The notes under the pieces were generated by a model. That model was not told the DNA's origin, ran no database searches, and saw only the letters and a program-made list of their open reading frames with translations. Below, piece by piece: positions 1-8,873 of a stretch of 46,763 nucleotides of DNA. The DNA is from an uncultured Burkholderiales bacterium (GTDB taxonomy: Bacteria; Pseudomonadota; Gammaproteobacteria; Burkholderiales; Burkholderiaceae_C), in NCBI GenBank assembly GCA_903844385.1, contig CAIMTJ010000088.1, forward strand, positions 1 to 46,763, written 5' to 3'. The translations under genes and the position numbers were made by a program. Position 1 is the first letter of the stretch. Every line of letters starts with the position of its first letter.

Positions 1-54
1 CGCCCCGCTCTGAATAGAAACCATGGGGTGCCAAGTAAGCCCTTGAGCGGGATT

Positions 55-82
55 TCTTGACTCTTGACTCTTGACTCTTGTC
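55..82. repeat. 7-bp tandem repeat, four units
   Basis: The heptamer tcttgac occurs three times in perfect tandem (55-61, 62-68, 69-75), followed by a one-base variant, tcttgtc (76-82). It lies just downstream of the stop codon of the small membrane protein gene on the minus strand, in a stretch (1-171) where I see no gene. It is probably a simple-sequence slippage tract, and no function can be assigned. Confidence 0.85.
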
Positions 83-171
83 TTTGGGTTCTTCCCAGGT
101 CAGCGTCAAAGTGCGTTCTAGGCGTGCGCCTGAGCCAACTACAACGCAGTCCCATCACCCACTTCAAGCGC

Positions 172-549
172 TCAGTAGGGGATGTTGAGCTTGAGCTTGG
201 CCCATTCGTAATGGGGGTCTTGGGTGTCGAGCCGCCAGCCGCTCAGCAGTAAGCGGGTCATGTATTGACGGTTGTAGATGAAGGGGAAAATCAGCTGCGA
301 GAGTCCGGCCGAAAACACCGTGATCACCAAGTGCAGCAACCCCACGCCCAACTCCCCCCGAATGATGGGCACAAACCAGCCAAAGCACAGATAGCTCCAG
401 CTGTAGCCGAGGTAGCCTTTTTTCACCAATCCCGATTCTTGGTGGATCAAGTACACCGGTTTTTGTGCACCAATGATCAGGAGCCCCACGATCAAAGGCA
501 TCAGCACAATGAGGCAAGCAATCCAAAAAAGAGCGGAGAAGACTTCCAT
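172..549 (-). CDS. small integral membrane protein of unknown function
   Basis: This 125-residue protein probably sits in the inner membrane. Residues about 3-27 form a strong hydrophobic helix. A Gly/Tyr/Trp-rich segment follows around 45-63 (LGYSWSYLCFGWFVPIIRGE). A second hydrophobic helix lies at about 67-88, and the tail is short and polar. The pattern resembles small DUF2628/TM2-like membrane proteins, but I cannot name a family with certainty. I chose the ATG at 549 because the helix begins directly after it. The reading frame stays open to 621, but that extension is hydrophilic and unlike a leader. The gene follows the EamA permease gene on the same strand after a 267-base gap, so it may have its own promoter. 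The function is unknown. Confidence 0.7.
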   Translation of the reverse strand: MEVFSALFWIACLIVLMPLIVGLLIIGAQKPVYLIHQESGLVKKGYLGYSWSYLCFGWFVPIIRGELGVGLLHLVITVFSAGLSQLIFPFIYNRQYMTRLLLSGWRLDTQDPHYEWAKLKLNIPY

Positions 550-816
550 GTTCAATCGTTCCCAAAGTGAAGGTGTTGGAGCAAACCTTGTCCCATCATT
601 CGACCATCGATGGACAATCACATGATCCTAACCCACGATTGATCAAAAGACGGTTTTCATCATGAATTGAGACCAGATTGCGGTAAAAGTGCAGATCTGG
701 ACCGTCAGTGCGCTTGAGCGACCCTGGCCGACTCGGCATGAGCCCCACCGACCCGCGCGCGTCATGGCCGAGCGTAGGTGGCGTGAGATGCAAGCCGCAA
801 GTGATTCGTCTGTCCA

Positions 817-1731
817 TCAATCAATTGCTTCATCTTCTGATGGGGGATGGGCCAGCGTGTTTGGGGTGGATGGAGGAGGGCTTTGACTCAGAAAGGCTGA
901 AGCCATGCCACACAGGGCAATGAGCGCAATGCCGGCACTGGCCCAAGCATCAGGGACGTGGTCAAAGACAAACCAGCCCAGCAACGTGGCAAAGGCAATG
1001 GAGCTGTAGAGATAAGGTGTGATGGTTGAAACGGGCGCTCGGGCATAGGCCAAGATCAGCAAATAGTGACCGAGTGTGCCTGACAGACCGACCAACAACA
1101 ATTTGGCCCAGTCCCCTGCGGCCAAGTCTGTGCTCCACCAACCCACCACCATGAAACTTGCCATCGTGGTGCCCACCCAGCCTGTGTACAAATGCATGGT
1201 CAAGGGGTCTTCGGTTTTGGCCATGTGGCTCGTGAGGATTTGAAAGCTCGCGTAAGTGAGCACCATCGACAAGGGGTAAATGGTCGCGTGGGCCGGAATG
1301 CCGCCGCCTGGGCGCACAATGACCATGGCCCCTAAAAGTCCGCCCACAATCAATAACCAGCGCAGTGAGCTCACCGACTCCTTCATCAAAAACCGTGCTA
1401 ACACCGTCACTAGCAATGGGGTGAGCATGGCAATGGCCGTGAACTCGGCCACCGCAATGTGCTCCAAACTTTTAAAGCCCAAAAAACTGCAAGCAAAAAG
1501 CAGCAAGCCTCTGAGGAGCTGCAAAAGGGGTTGTCGGGTGTGTAAAAGAGTGCTGCCTTGACTTGACAAGACAAAGCCAGTCGTGGCCACGGCTTGAAAA
1601 ATGTAGCGAAACCACAAAACCATCAAGAGGGGAACGCTGGCAAAGGTGACCTTGTTGGTGGTGTCCAAGACGGCGATACAGCCCATGGCCATGACACCGA
1701 AGAAGATGCTTTGACTGCGACGACTGATCAT
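817..1731 (-). CDS. EamA/DMT-family transporter
   Basis: The product is a 304-residue inner-membrane protein with about ten hydrophobic segments arranged as two similar halves, the layout of drug/metabolite transporter (EamA) permeases. The first half begins with the helix around IFFGVMAMGCIAVLDTTNKV. The second half starts near residue 145 and includes the conserved-looking stretch LVGLSGTLGHYLLILAYARA. The family exports amino acids, nucleosides and other small metabolites, and the substrate here cannot be inferred. The start is an ATG at 1731. The gene lies 115 bases downstream of the PHP nucleotidase gene on the same strand, so it could be the last member of the rpfE-like/recJ/PHP group or have its own promoter. 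The C-terminal tail is Pro/Ser-rich and hydrophilic. Confidence 0.9.
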   Translation of the reverse strand: MISRRSQSIFFGVMAMGCIAVLDTTNKVTFASVPLLMVLWFRYIFQAVATTGFVLSSQGSTLLHTRQPLLQLLRGLLLFACSFLGFKSLEHIAVAEFTAIAMLTPLLVTVLARFLMKESVSSLRWLLIVGGLLGAMVIVRPGGGIPAHATIYPLSMVLTYASFQILTSHMAKTEDPLTMHLYTGWVGTTMASFMVVGWWSTDLAAGDWAKLLLVGLSGTLGHYLLILAYARAPVSTITPYLYSSIAFATLLGWFVFDHVPDAWASAGIALIALCGMASAFLSQSPPPSTPNTLAHPPSEDEAID

Positions 1732-1846
1732 GGCGTTGGTGGCAACTCGTGGCCAGCACGCACTGCGCTCATCTCACCAACGTGTGTGAGCCAGGGTGTC
1801 ATGACTCGCGTGCTTGAGGGCGGTTTTGATTGCGCTTTGAATGGAC

Positions 1847-2704
1847 TCACAAGATGCGGTCTTCCAACAACTCCCACACGGGGGTTAAGGTGCCCGGTAG
1901 CCAAGGCAATGTGCCCAAATCTATGCGACTCTCGCTTGGCGAATGGAAGTCACTGCCGCGAGATGCAGCCAGGTCAAACTCTTGAGCCATGCCCGCATAT
2001 TCGACATACTCTTGTGGGGTGTGGGAGCCTGTCACCACTTCCACCGCTTGTCCGCCATGGGACTTGAACTCGGTAAAGAGCGCAAACTCCTCATTGGGGG
2101 TGAAATCGTAGCGCCCGGGGTGCGCAATCACGGCCACCCCATGGGCTTGCGTGATCCAGGTGACGGCATCGGCCAAACTCGCCCACCGGTGTTCCACAAA
2201 TCCGGGGTTGCCGGGTGTCAAAAAGCGGCGAAAAACTTCGTTGGTGTCTTTGCACACCTTAGATTGAACCAAATAGCGGGCAAAGTGGGTGCGCGATATG
2301 AGGTCAGGGTTGCCAGCGTATTGCAAGGCGCCTTCAAAGGCTTGGGCGATACCCACCCGCTCCAATTGACGTGACATCTCGCGCGCACGCTCTTCCCGCC
2401 CGCCACGGGTGGCTTTGAGGCCAGCTTGAATCTCAACATTCTCAGCCTCAAAGCCCAGGCCCACAATGTGCACGGTTTTTCCTGCAAAGCTCACTGAAAT
2501 TTCTACCCCCGTGAGGTAGGGCAGCAAGGCGGATTGAGCCGCTAAGCGAGCCGCTTGTTGGCCCCCAAGTTCATCATGGTCGGTCAAGGACCACAAATCC
2601 ACACCGTTGAGTTTGGCTCTTTGGGCCAAGGCTTCGGGTGTGAGCGTGCCGTCCGACACCACGGAGTGGCAGTGCAAATCAGCGTTGAGGTATGAGGACT
2701 TCAC
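1847..2704 (-). CDS. PHP-domain 3',5'-nucleoside bisphosphate phosphatase (YciV/RnaAM-like)
   Basis: This 285-residue protein of the PHP metal-dependent phosphoesterase family resembles E. coli YciV (RnaM/RNase AM, earlier TrpH). That enzyme removes the 3'-phosphate from pAp-type nucleotides and trims short 5'-phosphorylated RNAs. Visible metal-site motifs are HCH at residues 11-13, TDHD at 41-44, a later AHPGRYDF, and GSDFHSP near residue 250. The start appears to be a GTG at 2704, immediately before KSSYLNADLHCH; no better ATG precedes the first metal motif. The gene lies 67 bases downstream of recJ on the same strand. RecJ yields nucleotides and this enzyme processes nucleotide products, so the pairing is functionally sensible, though that link is inference. 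Confidence 0.88.
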   Translation of the reverse strand: MKSSYLNADLHCHSVVSDGTLTPEALAQRAKLNGVDLWSLTDHDELGGQQAARLAAQSALLPYLTGVEISVSFAGKTVHIVGLGFEAENVEIQAGLKATRGGREERAREMSRQLERVGIAQAFEGALQYAGNPDLISRTHFARYLVQSKVCKDTNEVFRRFLTPGNPGFVEHRWASLADAVTWITQAHGVAVIAHPGRYDFTPNEEFALFTEFKSHGGQAVEVVTGSHTPQEYVEYAGMAQEFDLAASRGSDFHSPSESRIDLGTLPWLPGTLTPVWELLEDRIL

Positions 2705-2771
2705 CCCACAATTCTAATCGGCTTTCAAAAAAAAGGCCTGTTTTTGAATCCACCCTCGCGCGGCGCCCACT

Positions 2772-4484
2772 TTAAGCCTCACCTTGGACCATCAGTTGGA
2801 GTTTTTTTTGTCCTCTCCACTCATCGCACTCCAGGCGATAAGCCAGCCGGGCGCGGGTCCCGAGGGGTTCGGTGCGGCCAAACCAAATGCCAGATATTTC
2901 CACTGCTGCGAGTTGGAGTTTCAAGGACAAGTGCTTTTGCCCCACAATTTTTTGCGACAAGACCCCAAAGTCGTCGACAAAGACAGGCGTTAGAAAGCCT
3001 TGTCCCCAAACGCTGGATTTGATGAGCTCGGCGACTGGCCAGTTGCAGTGCTCTGCGCCCAAGCTGCCATCGCTCAAGAGCACCATTTGTAGCGCTTGTT
3101 CGTCGAGTTGTGCGTGAGCGACGTTTTGAAAGGCGGCTTCAAACAAAGCCAACTGATCTTCTTCAATGGTGCAGCCCGCAGCCATGGCATGACCGCCAAA
3201 TTGAAGGATGAGCTCGGGATGCTTCTTGCTCATTAAATCCAAGGCGTCTCTCAAATGAAAACCAGGGATCGAGCGGCCTGAGCCTTTGAGCAAGTGCTCT
3301 TTGCCGGGGCTTTGGCTTTGCGCAAAAACAAAGGTGGGGCGGTGGTAGAGCTCCTTCATGCGAGAGGCCACCAGTCCGACCACGCCTTCGTGGAAATCGG
3401 GATCAAACAAACACAGGGCATGGGGCGGGGTGTCGGTGTCGTCGAATATGGAGCTCGCCAACTCCAGGGCTTGCTCCTTCATCTCCACTTCAATGCCTTT
3501 GCGGCTTTGATTGATGTCTTGCAGTGTTTGTGCCAAGGCCTGGGCTTTGAGGGGGTCGTCTGTGATCAAGCACTCGATACCTTGGCTCATGTCGCTCAGG
3601 CGGCCTGCGGCGTTGATGCGTGGGCCCAGCACAAAGCCCAAGTCTTGAGCGCTGAGGGTGGCGGCTTGTTTGCCCGACACGTCCAAGAGGGCCTTGATCC
3701 CAGGCGGCATGTGACCGAGTCGCATGCGCTGTAAACCTTGCTCCACCAGTCTTCTGTTGTTGGAGTCCAAGATGACCACGTCGGCCACCGTGCCCAAAGC
3801 TACCAAGGGCAACAAGGCGTCCAATTTGGGTTGTCGAGTGGGCGGCTCGCCAAAGTGACCGAGTTCGCGCAAATGGGTCCTGAGTGCCACCAAGACGTAG
3901 AACACCACCCCCACGCCAGCCAAATTTTTGCTCGCGAAGTTGCAGCCCCGTTGGTTGGGATTGACGATGACATCGGCGCTCGGGGTCGTGCTCGCCGGCA
4001 GGTGGTGGTCGGTGATGATGACATCCAGGCCCAGCTCCTTGGCGACTTGTACACCAGTGAAGCTGGCCATGCCGTTGTCCACAGTCATCAGCACTTGCGC
4101 GCCCAGGGCATGGACTCGCTGGGCAATCAAGGGGGTCAAGCCATAGCCATCGTTCACCCGGTCAGGCACGATGTAAGAGACGTGCTCTGCACCCATCGAC
4201 TTCAGCCCCAAATAGGCAACAGCACATGCGGTCGCACCATCGCAGTCGTAGTCGGCCACGATACACACGTGTTCTTGAGACGCGATGCATTGGGCCAGGC
4301 GAGCTGCAGCAGCGCGCGCGCCGCTCAGGCTCTCGGGGTCGAGCAAGTGCTTCAAGGAGGTGTCAAGTTCTGAGGCCTGCACCACACCTCGGGCGGCATA
4401 CAGTTTGGCCATGAGGGGGTGGGTGCCAGCAGCTTGCAAGCTCTTGACAATCTCGACGGGTGCGACGCGCTCAATGATGTTCAT
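2772..4484 (-). CDS. recJ: single-stranded-DNA-specific exonuclease RecJ
   Basis: RecJ is the 5'-3' exonuclease for single-stranded DNA used in RecF-pathway recombination, mismatch repair and base-excision repair. The 570-residue length is normal. The DHH-family metal motifs are complete: DYDCDG at 78-83, DNG at 136-138 and DHH at 159-161. The DHHA1 motif GGH starts near residue 430, and a C-terminal OB-like domain follows, ending at LMVQGEA. The ATG at 4484 is preceded by the stop codon of the RpfE-like gene at 4491-4493, leaving only six bases between them. The two genes are therefore almost certainly co-transcribed and perhaps translationally coupled. The PHP nucleotidase gene follows. Confidence 0.97.
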   Translation of the reverse strand: MNIIERVAPVEIVKSLQAAGTHPLMAKLYAARGVVQASELDTSLKHLLDPESLSGARAAAARLAQCIASQEHVCIVADYDCDGATACAVAYLGLKSMGAEHVSYIVPDRVNDGYGLTPLIAQRVHALGAQVLMTVDNGMASFTGVQVAKELGLDVIITDHHLPASTTPSADVIVNPNQRGCNFASKNLAGVGVVFYVLVALRTHLRELGHFGEPPTRQPKLDALLPLVALGTVADVVILDSNNRRLVEQGLQRMRLGHMPPGIKALLDVSGKQAATLSAQDLGFVLGPRINAAGRLSDMSQGIECLITDDPLKAQALAQTLQDINQSRKGIEVEMKEQALELASSIFDDTDTPPHALCLFDPDFHEGVVGLVASRMKELYHRPTFVFAQSQSPGKEHLLKGSGRSIPGFHLRDALDLMSKKHPELILQFGGHAMAAGCTIEEDQLALFEAAFQNVAHAQLDEQALQMVLLSDGSLGAEHCNWPVAELIKSSVWGQGFLTPVFVDDFGVLSQKIVGQKHLSLKLQLAAVEISGIWFGRTEPLGTRARLAYRLECDEWRGQKKLQLMVQGEA

Positions 4485-4490
4485 GGTGTC

Positions 4491-5846
4491 TTAAATCAAA
4501 ATGTCTTCAAGAGTGACTGGGGTGCTAGTCGTCCCATTCGTCCCATTCGTCCCACCAGCGCCTTGGTTCCTTTGAGTCCCCTTGGTAGCAGTGGATATCT
4601 TCAGTTGGGAGGAACGAGACCCCAGTGCGGACCCCAGTGATGAGCCGATTTGCGCCAAGAGCCCAGACCGCGGGCTCGCAAAGCCAGACCACCAAGGCTT
4701 GGGCAAGGAAGCGGAGTTGATCGCTTGGTGTGATGGGTTGGACAGGCTATCGACCACGGTCCATTGTTTGGTGTAATTGAGCCCGCAAAAAATGACGCTT
4801 TGTCCTGGGCAATGGGTGAGATGCGAGAAGATGTCGCGATCGAGTTGCTCAAAGGCTTGGCACCACGCTGCTAGGTCTCGGGCCCAGTGAGGTTTATTCA
4901 AATCCTCCAGCTTGAGCACCTGGTGTTCACCGGCTGCAAGCCATTGTCTGGCGGGGGGGGTGTCGATGTCGACAGCACCGACTTGAGCGCTTTCACGCCA
5001 AGGGCTAGCGATGGGGTGAGGACAGCCTTTCAAGCCTTGGCCAGTACCACTGAACCAAATGGAATTCAAGGGCGTGTGACCGTGGTCGTTGATGGGGTGG
5101 TGGTAGAGCAGCATTTGAACTTCACTTTGCAGTCTCCTGAGGGTGCGAACGCTCGCTTGCTGGGCTGGTGTTGCCACACGACCGATCAGCCAAGGGGTGA
5201 CGTCTTGTCCCATCACACGCTCCACGCTGGCGCTGGGTAAATTTTTAAAAAGGCGCGAGCGTGCTATCCAGGTGCCAGGACGGTGGTCAAAGAGTTCGAT
5301 GCCGTCCTCTAAGAAATAAGGCACCAAGGTGTTCTTGAGCTCGACAGACTCGGCCTGGGTGATGGTGCGCGCGGGCTGCATGACCACCTGCCCAGAGGCC
5401 ACATGCCAATTGGACAAGGACACCAAGGCGTAGCCGTTGTCGTCCTCAGGCACTGCCCTCGGTGTCCCTGAGTCGAGGCGCCTAGCGGGTAGGCCTCCCC
5501 CGGACTCGAGTGAGGTGGTGTGACTTTGAAAGTGATGCCAGGCCCAAGGCATCAAACCATCTTCGAGCTCCAAATCCAGGCACTGAGCCAAGGCCCGATC
5601 GGCGCTCGTGGACAAGGACGTGTGCGATTGCGTTTGGATGGACGATTCAATGCTCATCCCACCCATGGGGTGCTGCTCCAAGTCCAACCAGCGGCGCAGG
5701 TGCCGCAGGGTCAGTTCGCCTTGGCTTTGATGCAAGGCTTTGAGCAACGACTCGATGTGTTCGGGCTCAGCGGGGTCACTGAGCAATGCGCACGGCACAA
5801 CCACACTCAATGTGGCCTTGGCAGGGGGTGAAGGCTGGGTGGGCAT
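4491..5846 (-). CDS. RpfE-like protein / cofactor-independent phosphoglycerate-mutase-like
   Basis: This 451-residue soluble protein shows no obvious signal peptide or membrane segment. Its position directly upstream of recJ matches the rpfE-recJ arrangement known from Xanthomonas and many Burkholderiales. Homologues there are annotated either as RpfE-type regulatory protein or as a cofactor-independent phosphoglycerate-mutase-like protein. The sequence offers weak support: conserved-looking stretches include LVVPCALL near the N terminus, ANHxH-like LSNWHVASG near residue 147, and NSIWFSGTGQG near residue 270. The C-terminal 60 residues are low in complexity and carry an Asn-Gly-Thr repeat encoded by a 9-base DNA repeat. 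The start is an ATG at 5846, and recJ follows six bases after the stop. Biochemical function is unknown, and the family assignment rests largely on context. Confidence 0.55.
   Translation of the reverse strand: MPTQPSPPAKATLSVVVPCALLSDPAEPEHIESLLKALHQSQGELTLRHLRRWLDLEQHPMGGMSIESSIQTQSHTSLSTSADRALAQCLDLELEDGLMPWAWHHFQSHTTSLESGGGLPARRLDSGTPRAVPEDDNGYALVSLSNWHVASGQVVMQPARTITQAESVELKNTLVPYFLEDGIELFDHRPGTWIARSRLFKNLPSASVERVMGQDVTPWLIGRVATPAQQASVRTLRRLQSEVQMLLYHHPINDHGHTPLNSIWFSGTGQGLKGCPHPIASPWRESAQVGAVDIDTPPARQWLAAGEHQVLKLEDLNKPHWARDLAAWCQAFEQLDRDIFSHLTHCPGQSVIFCGLNYTKQWTVVDSLSNPSHQAINSASLPKPWWSGFASPRSGLLAQIGSSLGSALGSRSSQLKISTATKGTQRNQGAGGTNGTNGTTSTPVTLEDILI
4531..4557 (-). repeat. 9-bp tandem repeat coding Asn-Gly-Thr units
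   Basis: The 9-mer gtcccattc occurs twice in perfect tandem (4531-4539, 4540-4548), followed by a diverged copy at 4549-4557. It is in frame near the 3' end of the RpfE-like gene and encodes repeated Asn-Gly-Thr. In-frame units allow length change without a frameshift, so this is a likely site of strain-to-strain length variation in the C-terminal tail. Confidence 0.85.
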
Positions 5847-5927
5847 GCAAAAGGATCATGGATTGGGAATATTTGGCGCAGAAAGAAAAGACTTGCCAAG
5901 AGAATGCCACAATATAGCGCAAGTCCT

Positions 5928-7196
5928 ATGTTTAAAAACACCTCCCCTCCGTTTGAATTGGTTTTGGGTTGGCGCTACACCCGCGCCAGACGTGACTCAC
6001 GCCAAAACAATTTCATCTCCTTTATCTCCGCTGTGTCCATGCTGGGTATTGCGCTTGGCGTGGCGGCCTTGATCATTGTGCTGTCGGTGATGAATGGCTT
6101 TCAAAAGGAGGTGAGAGACCGCATGCTCGCGGTGGTCTCTCACGTGGAGATTGCTTCGAGCCAGGCGGGGGTTTTGGAGGACTGGCAAGACCTACAAGCG
6201 CGCATGAACACCTTTCCCCAGGTGGTGGCGAGTGCACCCTATGTGAGCGAGCAAGCTCTCTTGGTGAAGTCCGAGGACATGCGCGGAGCCATGGTGCGGG
6301 GGATCGATCCTGAGATGGAGGCCGATGTGGCGCAATTTGCCACCCAACTGCCCAAGGCCATGCGGCACAGTTTAATGCCGGGTCGCTTTGGCGTGATTTT
6401 GGGTGATGAATTGGCCGCCGCCATGGGCGTGAGCGAAGGCGACGCTGTGGTGCTGGTCTCGCCTGGCGGGCAGGTCACGCCCGCGGGGATGCTCCCGCGC
6501 ATGAAGCAGTTGCGTGTAGTGGGCTTGTTTCACTCGGGTCATTATGAGTTTGATGCCACTTTGGTACTGATCCATATCGAGGACGCCAAGACCTTGTTTC
6601 GACTCACGGCGCCCACGGGTTTGCGCTTGAGAGTCGATGACCCTCAAGCATCGTGGCGCATCGCCCAAGATGTGCAAAAGGCATTGGGCAACGCGTATTT
6701 GGTGAGCGACTGGACGCGCCAAAACAAATCGTGGTTTGCCGCGGTGCAAGTGGAAAAACGCATGATGTTCATCATCCTCACCTTGATTGTGGCCGTGGCT
6801 GCATTCAACCTGGTGAGCACCCTCGTGATGACCGTGACCGACAAAATGGCCGACATTGCCATCTTGCGCACACTTGGGGCCTCTCCCATGTCAATCATGA
6901 TGATTTTTGTGGTCCAAGGCTCCTTGGTCGGGGTGGTTGGCACGCTGCTGGGCTTTGGCTTGGGCTTGGGCGTGGCCGTGAATATCGATGTGATCGTGCC
7001 CTTCATTGAGCATTTGCTGGGGGCTCACTTCTTGCCCAGAGACATTTACTTCATCTCCAGCATGCCCAGCGACCCCAAAGCCGCCGACATTGCACCGATT
7101 GTGATCATCTCCTTGGTCTTGTCATTGTTGGCCACGATTTACCCGAGCTGGCGTGCCTCTAGGGTCAACCCCGCACAGGCGCTTCGTTATGAGTGA
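5928..7196 (+). CDS. lolC: lipoprotein-releasing ABC transporter permease (LolC/LolE, possibly LolF type)
   Basis: This is the inner-membrane permease of the Lol system, which extracts mature lipoproteins from the inner membrane and hands them to periplasmic LolA. It is 422 residues from the ATG at 5928. The frame is also open from an ATG at 5904, but MFKNTSPPFELVLGWRYTRA is the family's usual opening. The architecture is canonical: one N-terminal transmembrane helix (about residues 25-60), a periplasmic domain of about 200 residues, then three C-terminal helices with the motif VTDKMADIAILRTLGAS between them. The stop overlaps the lolD start by eight bases. Only one permease gene accompanies lolD here, which suggests a homodimeric LolF-like arrangement. 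The partner lolA is 24 kb away in this window. Confidence 0.93.
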   Translation: MFKNTSPPFELVLGWRYTRARRDSRQNNFISFISAVSMLGIALGVAALIIVLSVMNGFQKEVRDRMLAVVSHVEIASSQAGVLEDWQDLQARMNTFPQVVASAPYVSEQALLVKSEDMRGAMVRGIDPEMEADVAQFATQLPKAMRHSLMPGRFGVILGDELAAAMGVSEGDAVVLVSPGGQVTPAGMLPRMKQLRVVGLFHSGHYEFDATLVLIHIEDAKTLFRLTAPTGLRLRVDDPQASWRIAQDVQKALGNAYLVSDWTRQNKSWFAAVQVEKRMMFIILTLIVAVAAFNLVSTLVMTVTDKMADIAILRTLGASPMSIMMIFVVQGSLVGVVGTLLGFGLGLGVAVNIDVIVPFIEHLLGAHFLPRDIYFISSMPSDPKAADIAPIVIISLVLSLLATIYPSWRASRVNPAQALRYE

Positions 7197-7938
7197 ATTG
7201 AACGCCATGGGTGAGCAGTCCCAGCCAGAGGGGCCCCAAGGCCTTGTCGATGCGCGTGAGTCTTGGGTGTTGCAGGGCAGAAATTTGAAGCGTCGCTTTA
7301 CCCAAGGTGCACTGGACGTGGCGGTCCTCAATGGGGTGGACATCGATTTGGCCCAAGCTCAAAGCATTGCGGTGGTGGGTGCTTCTGGTTCAGGCAAGAG
7401 CACGCTCTTACACTTGCTCGGAGGTCTTGACGCTTTGGATGAGGGGGAGGTGCATTTGATGGGGCAATCGTTGAGTGGCTTGGATGCACGCGCTTTGGGT
7501 GATATGCGCAACCGCTATGTGGGTTTTGTCTACCAATTTCACCACTTACTGCCTGAGTTCACGGCTTGGGAGAATGTGGCAATGCCGCTTTGGATTCGAC
7601 GCGAGAGTTCTTCGCGTGCCAAGGCGCTCGCTTGTGAGCTGCTTGACCATTTGGGCTTGTCGGCCAGGGTTCTCCACAAGCCCTCCGAGCTCTCGGGCGG
7701 GGAGCGCCAACGCGTGGCCATTGCCCGAGCCTTGGTGACCCGTCCAGCTTGCGTGCTGGCCGATGAGCCCACGGGGAACTTGGATCGACAAACAGCGCGC
7801 GAGGTGTTTGAGCTGATGCTGCAATGCACGCAAAGTCTGGGGACTTCGTTTGTGGTGGTGACGCATGACCAAGAACTGGCCCAAGCATGTGACCAGACCT
7901 TGTTTTTGAAGTCGGGCGTGTTGCACAAGCTCCTCTGA
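7189..7938 (+). CDS. lolD: lipoprotein-releasing ABC transporter ATP-binding protein LolD
   Basis: LolD is the ATPase that powers lipoprotein release by the LolC/E-type permease. It is 249 residues from the ATG at 7189; an in-frame GTG at 7153 would extend it into the permease gene. The ABC motifs are intact: Walker A GASGSGKS at 64-71, Q-loop in VYQFHHLLPEF, signature LSGGERQRVAIARAL near residue 166, Walker B VLADEPTGNLD, and H-loop VVTHD. The start codon overlaps the permease stop by eight bases, which implies translational coupling and equal stoichiometry. The TatD gene follows 44 bases after the stop. Confidence 0.95.
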   Translation: MSELNAMGEQSQPEGPQGLVDARESWVLQGRNLKRRFTQGALDVAVLNGVDIDLAQAQSIAVVGASGSGKSTLLHLLGGLDALDEGEVHLMGQSLSGLDARALGDMRNRYVGFVYQFHHLLPEFTAWENVAMPLWIRRESSSRAKALACELLDHLGLSARVLHKPSELSGGERQRVAIARALVTRPACVLADEPTGNLDRQTAREVFELMLQCTQSLGTSFVVVTHDQELAQACDQTLFLKSGVLHKLL

Positions 7939-7982
7939 GCTGGGGGCTTGGCTTTGACACTTGTGAACTCAGTGACCACACC

Positions 7983-8828
7983 GTGACCCAAGCCAGTGAC
8001 CTCAAGTTGGCGTGGATTGATTCACACGCTCACCTCGATGCTTTGGAATTCGATGACGATCGCGATGCCGTTCGCGAGCAAGCCCGGCGTCTGGGCGTGC
8101 GTCATTGCATTTTGCCGGCGGTGGAGCGGGCCAATTTTTTGTGCGTGCAGTCCTTGGCTCGGCAATGGGGAGACTCGTATGCTTTGGGAATACATCCTTT
8201 GTACACGTTGGGGGCCCAAGAGTCAGATCTGCAGGTGTTGGACCAAAGCTTGACGCAAAACGCGCGGGACCCGTGTTTGGTGGCACTGGGTGAAGTGGGC
8301 TTGGATGGCTTTGTGGCGGGAATGGATTGGTCTCGGCAGCTTTTTTTTTATGAGCAACAATTGTTGTTGGCCAAAAAGCATGCTTTGCCATTGATTTTGC
8401 ATGTGCGTCGTTCCAGTGATGCTCTCTTAAAGGGGCTCAAGAGCACGGGCAGTCATGGCGGCATTGCCCATGCGTTCAATGGCAGCTTGGTGCAGGCGCA
8501 TCATTTTATGGACATGGGATTTTGTTTGGGGTTTGGAGGAGCGGTGACCTATGAGCGAGCCCTGCACTTGAGGCGCCTCCTCGTGGAGCTTCCTCTCGCC
8601 CATATCGTGCTCGAGACCGATTCGCCTGACATCCCGCCCCAATGGTTGTATGTGAAGGCCAGTGAGCGCGCTTTGGGCTCCAAGCCTGCGCGCAACTCAC
8701 CTGTTGAGTTGCCGCGCATTGCGCAGCTCATTTGCGAGATCAAGGGCGTGAGTCTTGAGGAGTTGAGCTGTCAGAGTTGTCTAAACGTGGCTCGCGTTCT
8801 CCCTCGCTTGGTGCTGGCACCCATTTGA
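7983..8828 (+). CDS. TatD-family metal-dependent hydrolase (putative DNase)
   Basis: This 281-residue TIM-barrel metallohydrolase belongs to the TatD family, whose members act as magnesium-dependent 3'-5' exonucleases or D-aminoacyl-tRNA deacylase-like enzymes. The metal motif DSHAHLD lies at residues 13-19. GEVGLDGF, the internal HVRRSSDAL region and DSPDIPP near residue 217 match the remaining ligand regions. Translation appears to begin at the GTG at 7983. It is 44 bases downstream of lolD on the same strand and may belong to the same transcript. The exact paralogue (TatD, YcfH or YjjV type) cannot be settled by eye; YjjV-like is a reasonable guess given the divergent N terminus. Confidence 0.88.
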   Translation: MTQASDLKLAWIDSHAHLDALEFDDDRDAVREQARRLGVRHCILPAVERANFLCVQSLARQWGDSYALGIHPLYTLGAQESDLQVLDQSLTQNARDPCLVALGEVGLDGFVAGMDWSRQLFFYEQQLLLAKKHALPLILHVRRSSDALLKGLKSTGSHGGIAHAFNGSLVQAHHFMDMGFCLGFGGAVTYERALHLRRLLVELPLAHIVLETDSPDIPPQWLYVKASERALGSKPARNSPVELPRIAQLICEIKGVSLEELSCQSCLNVARVLPRLVLAPI

Positions 8829-8873
8829 AGCCAGAGTGTGGCGGTTTTTTTGTTTTTTTAAGGATGAGTCGTT

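Noticed and set aside
3738-4373. 211-codon open frame opposite recJ
   Set aside because: It is antisense to the DHH motifs of recJ and has no domain of its own.
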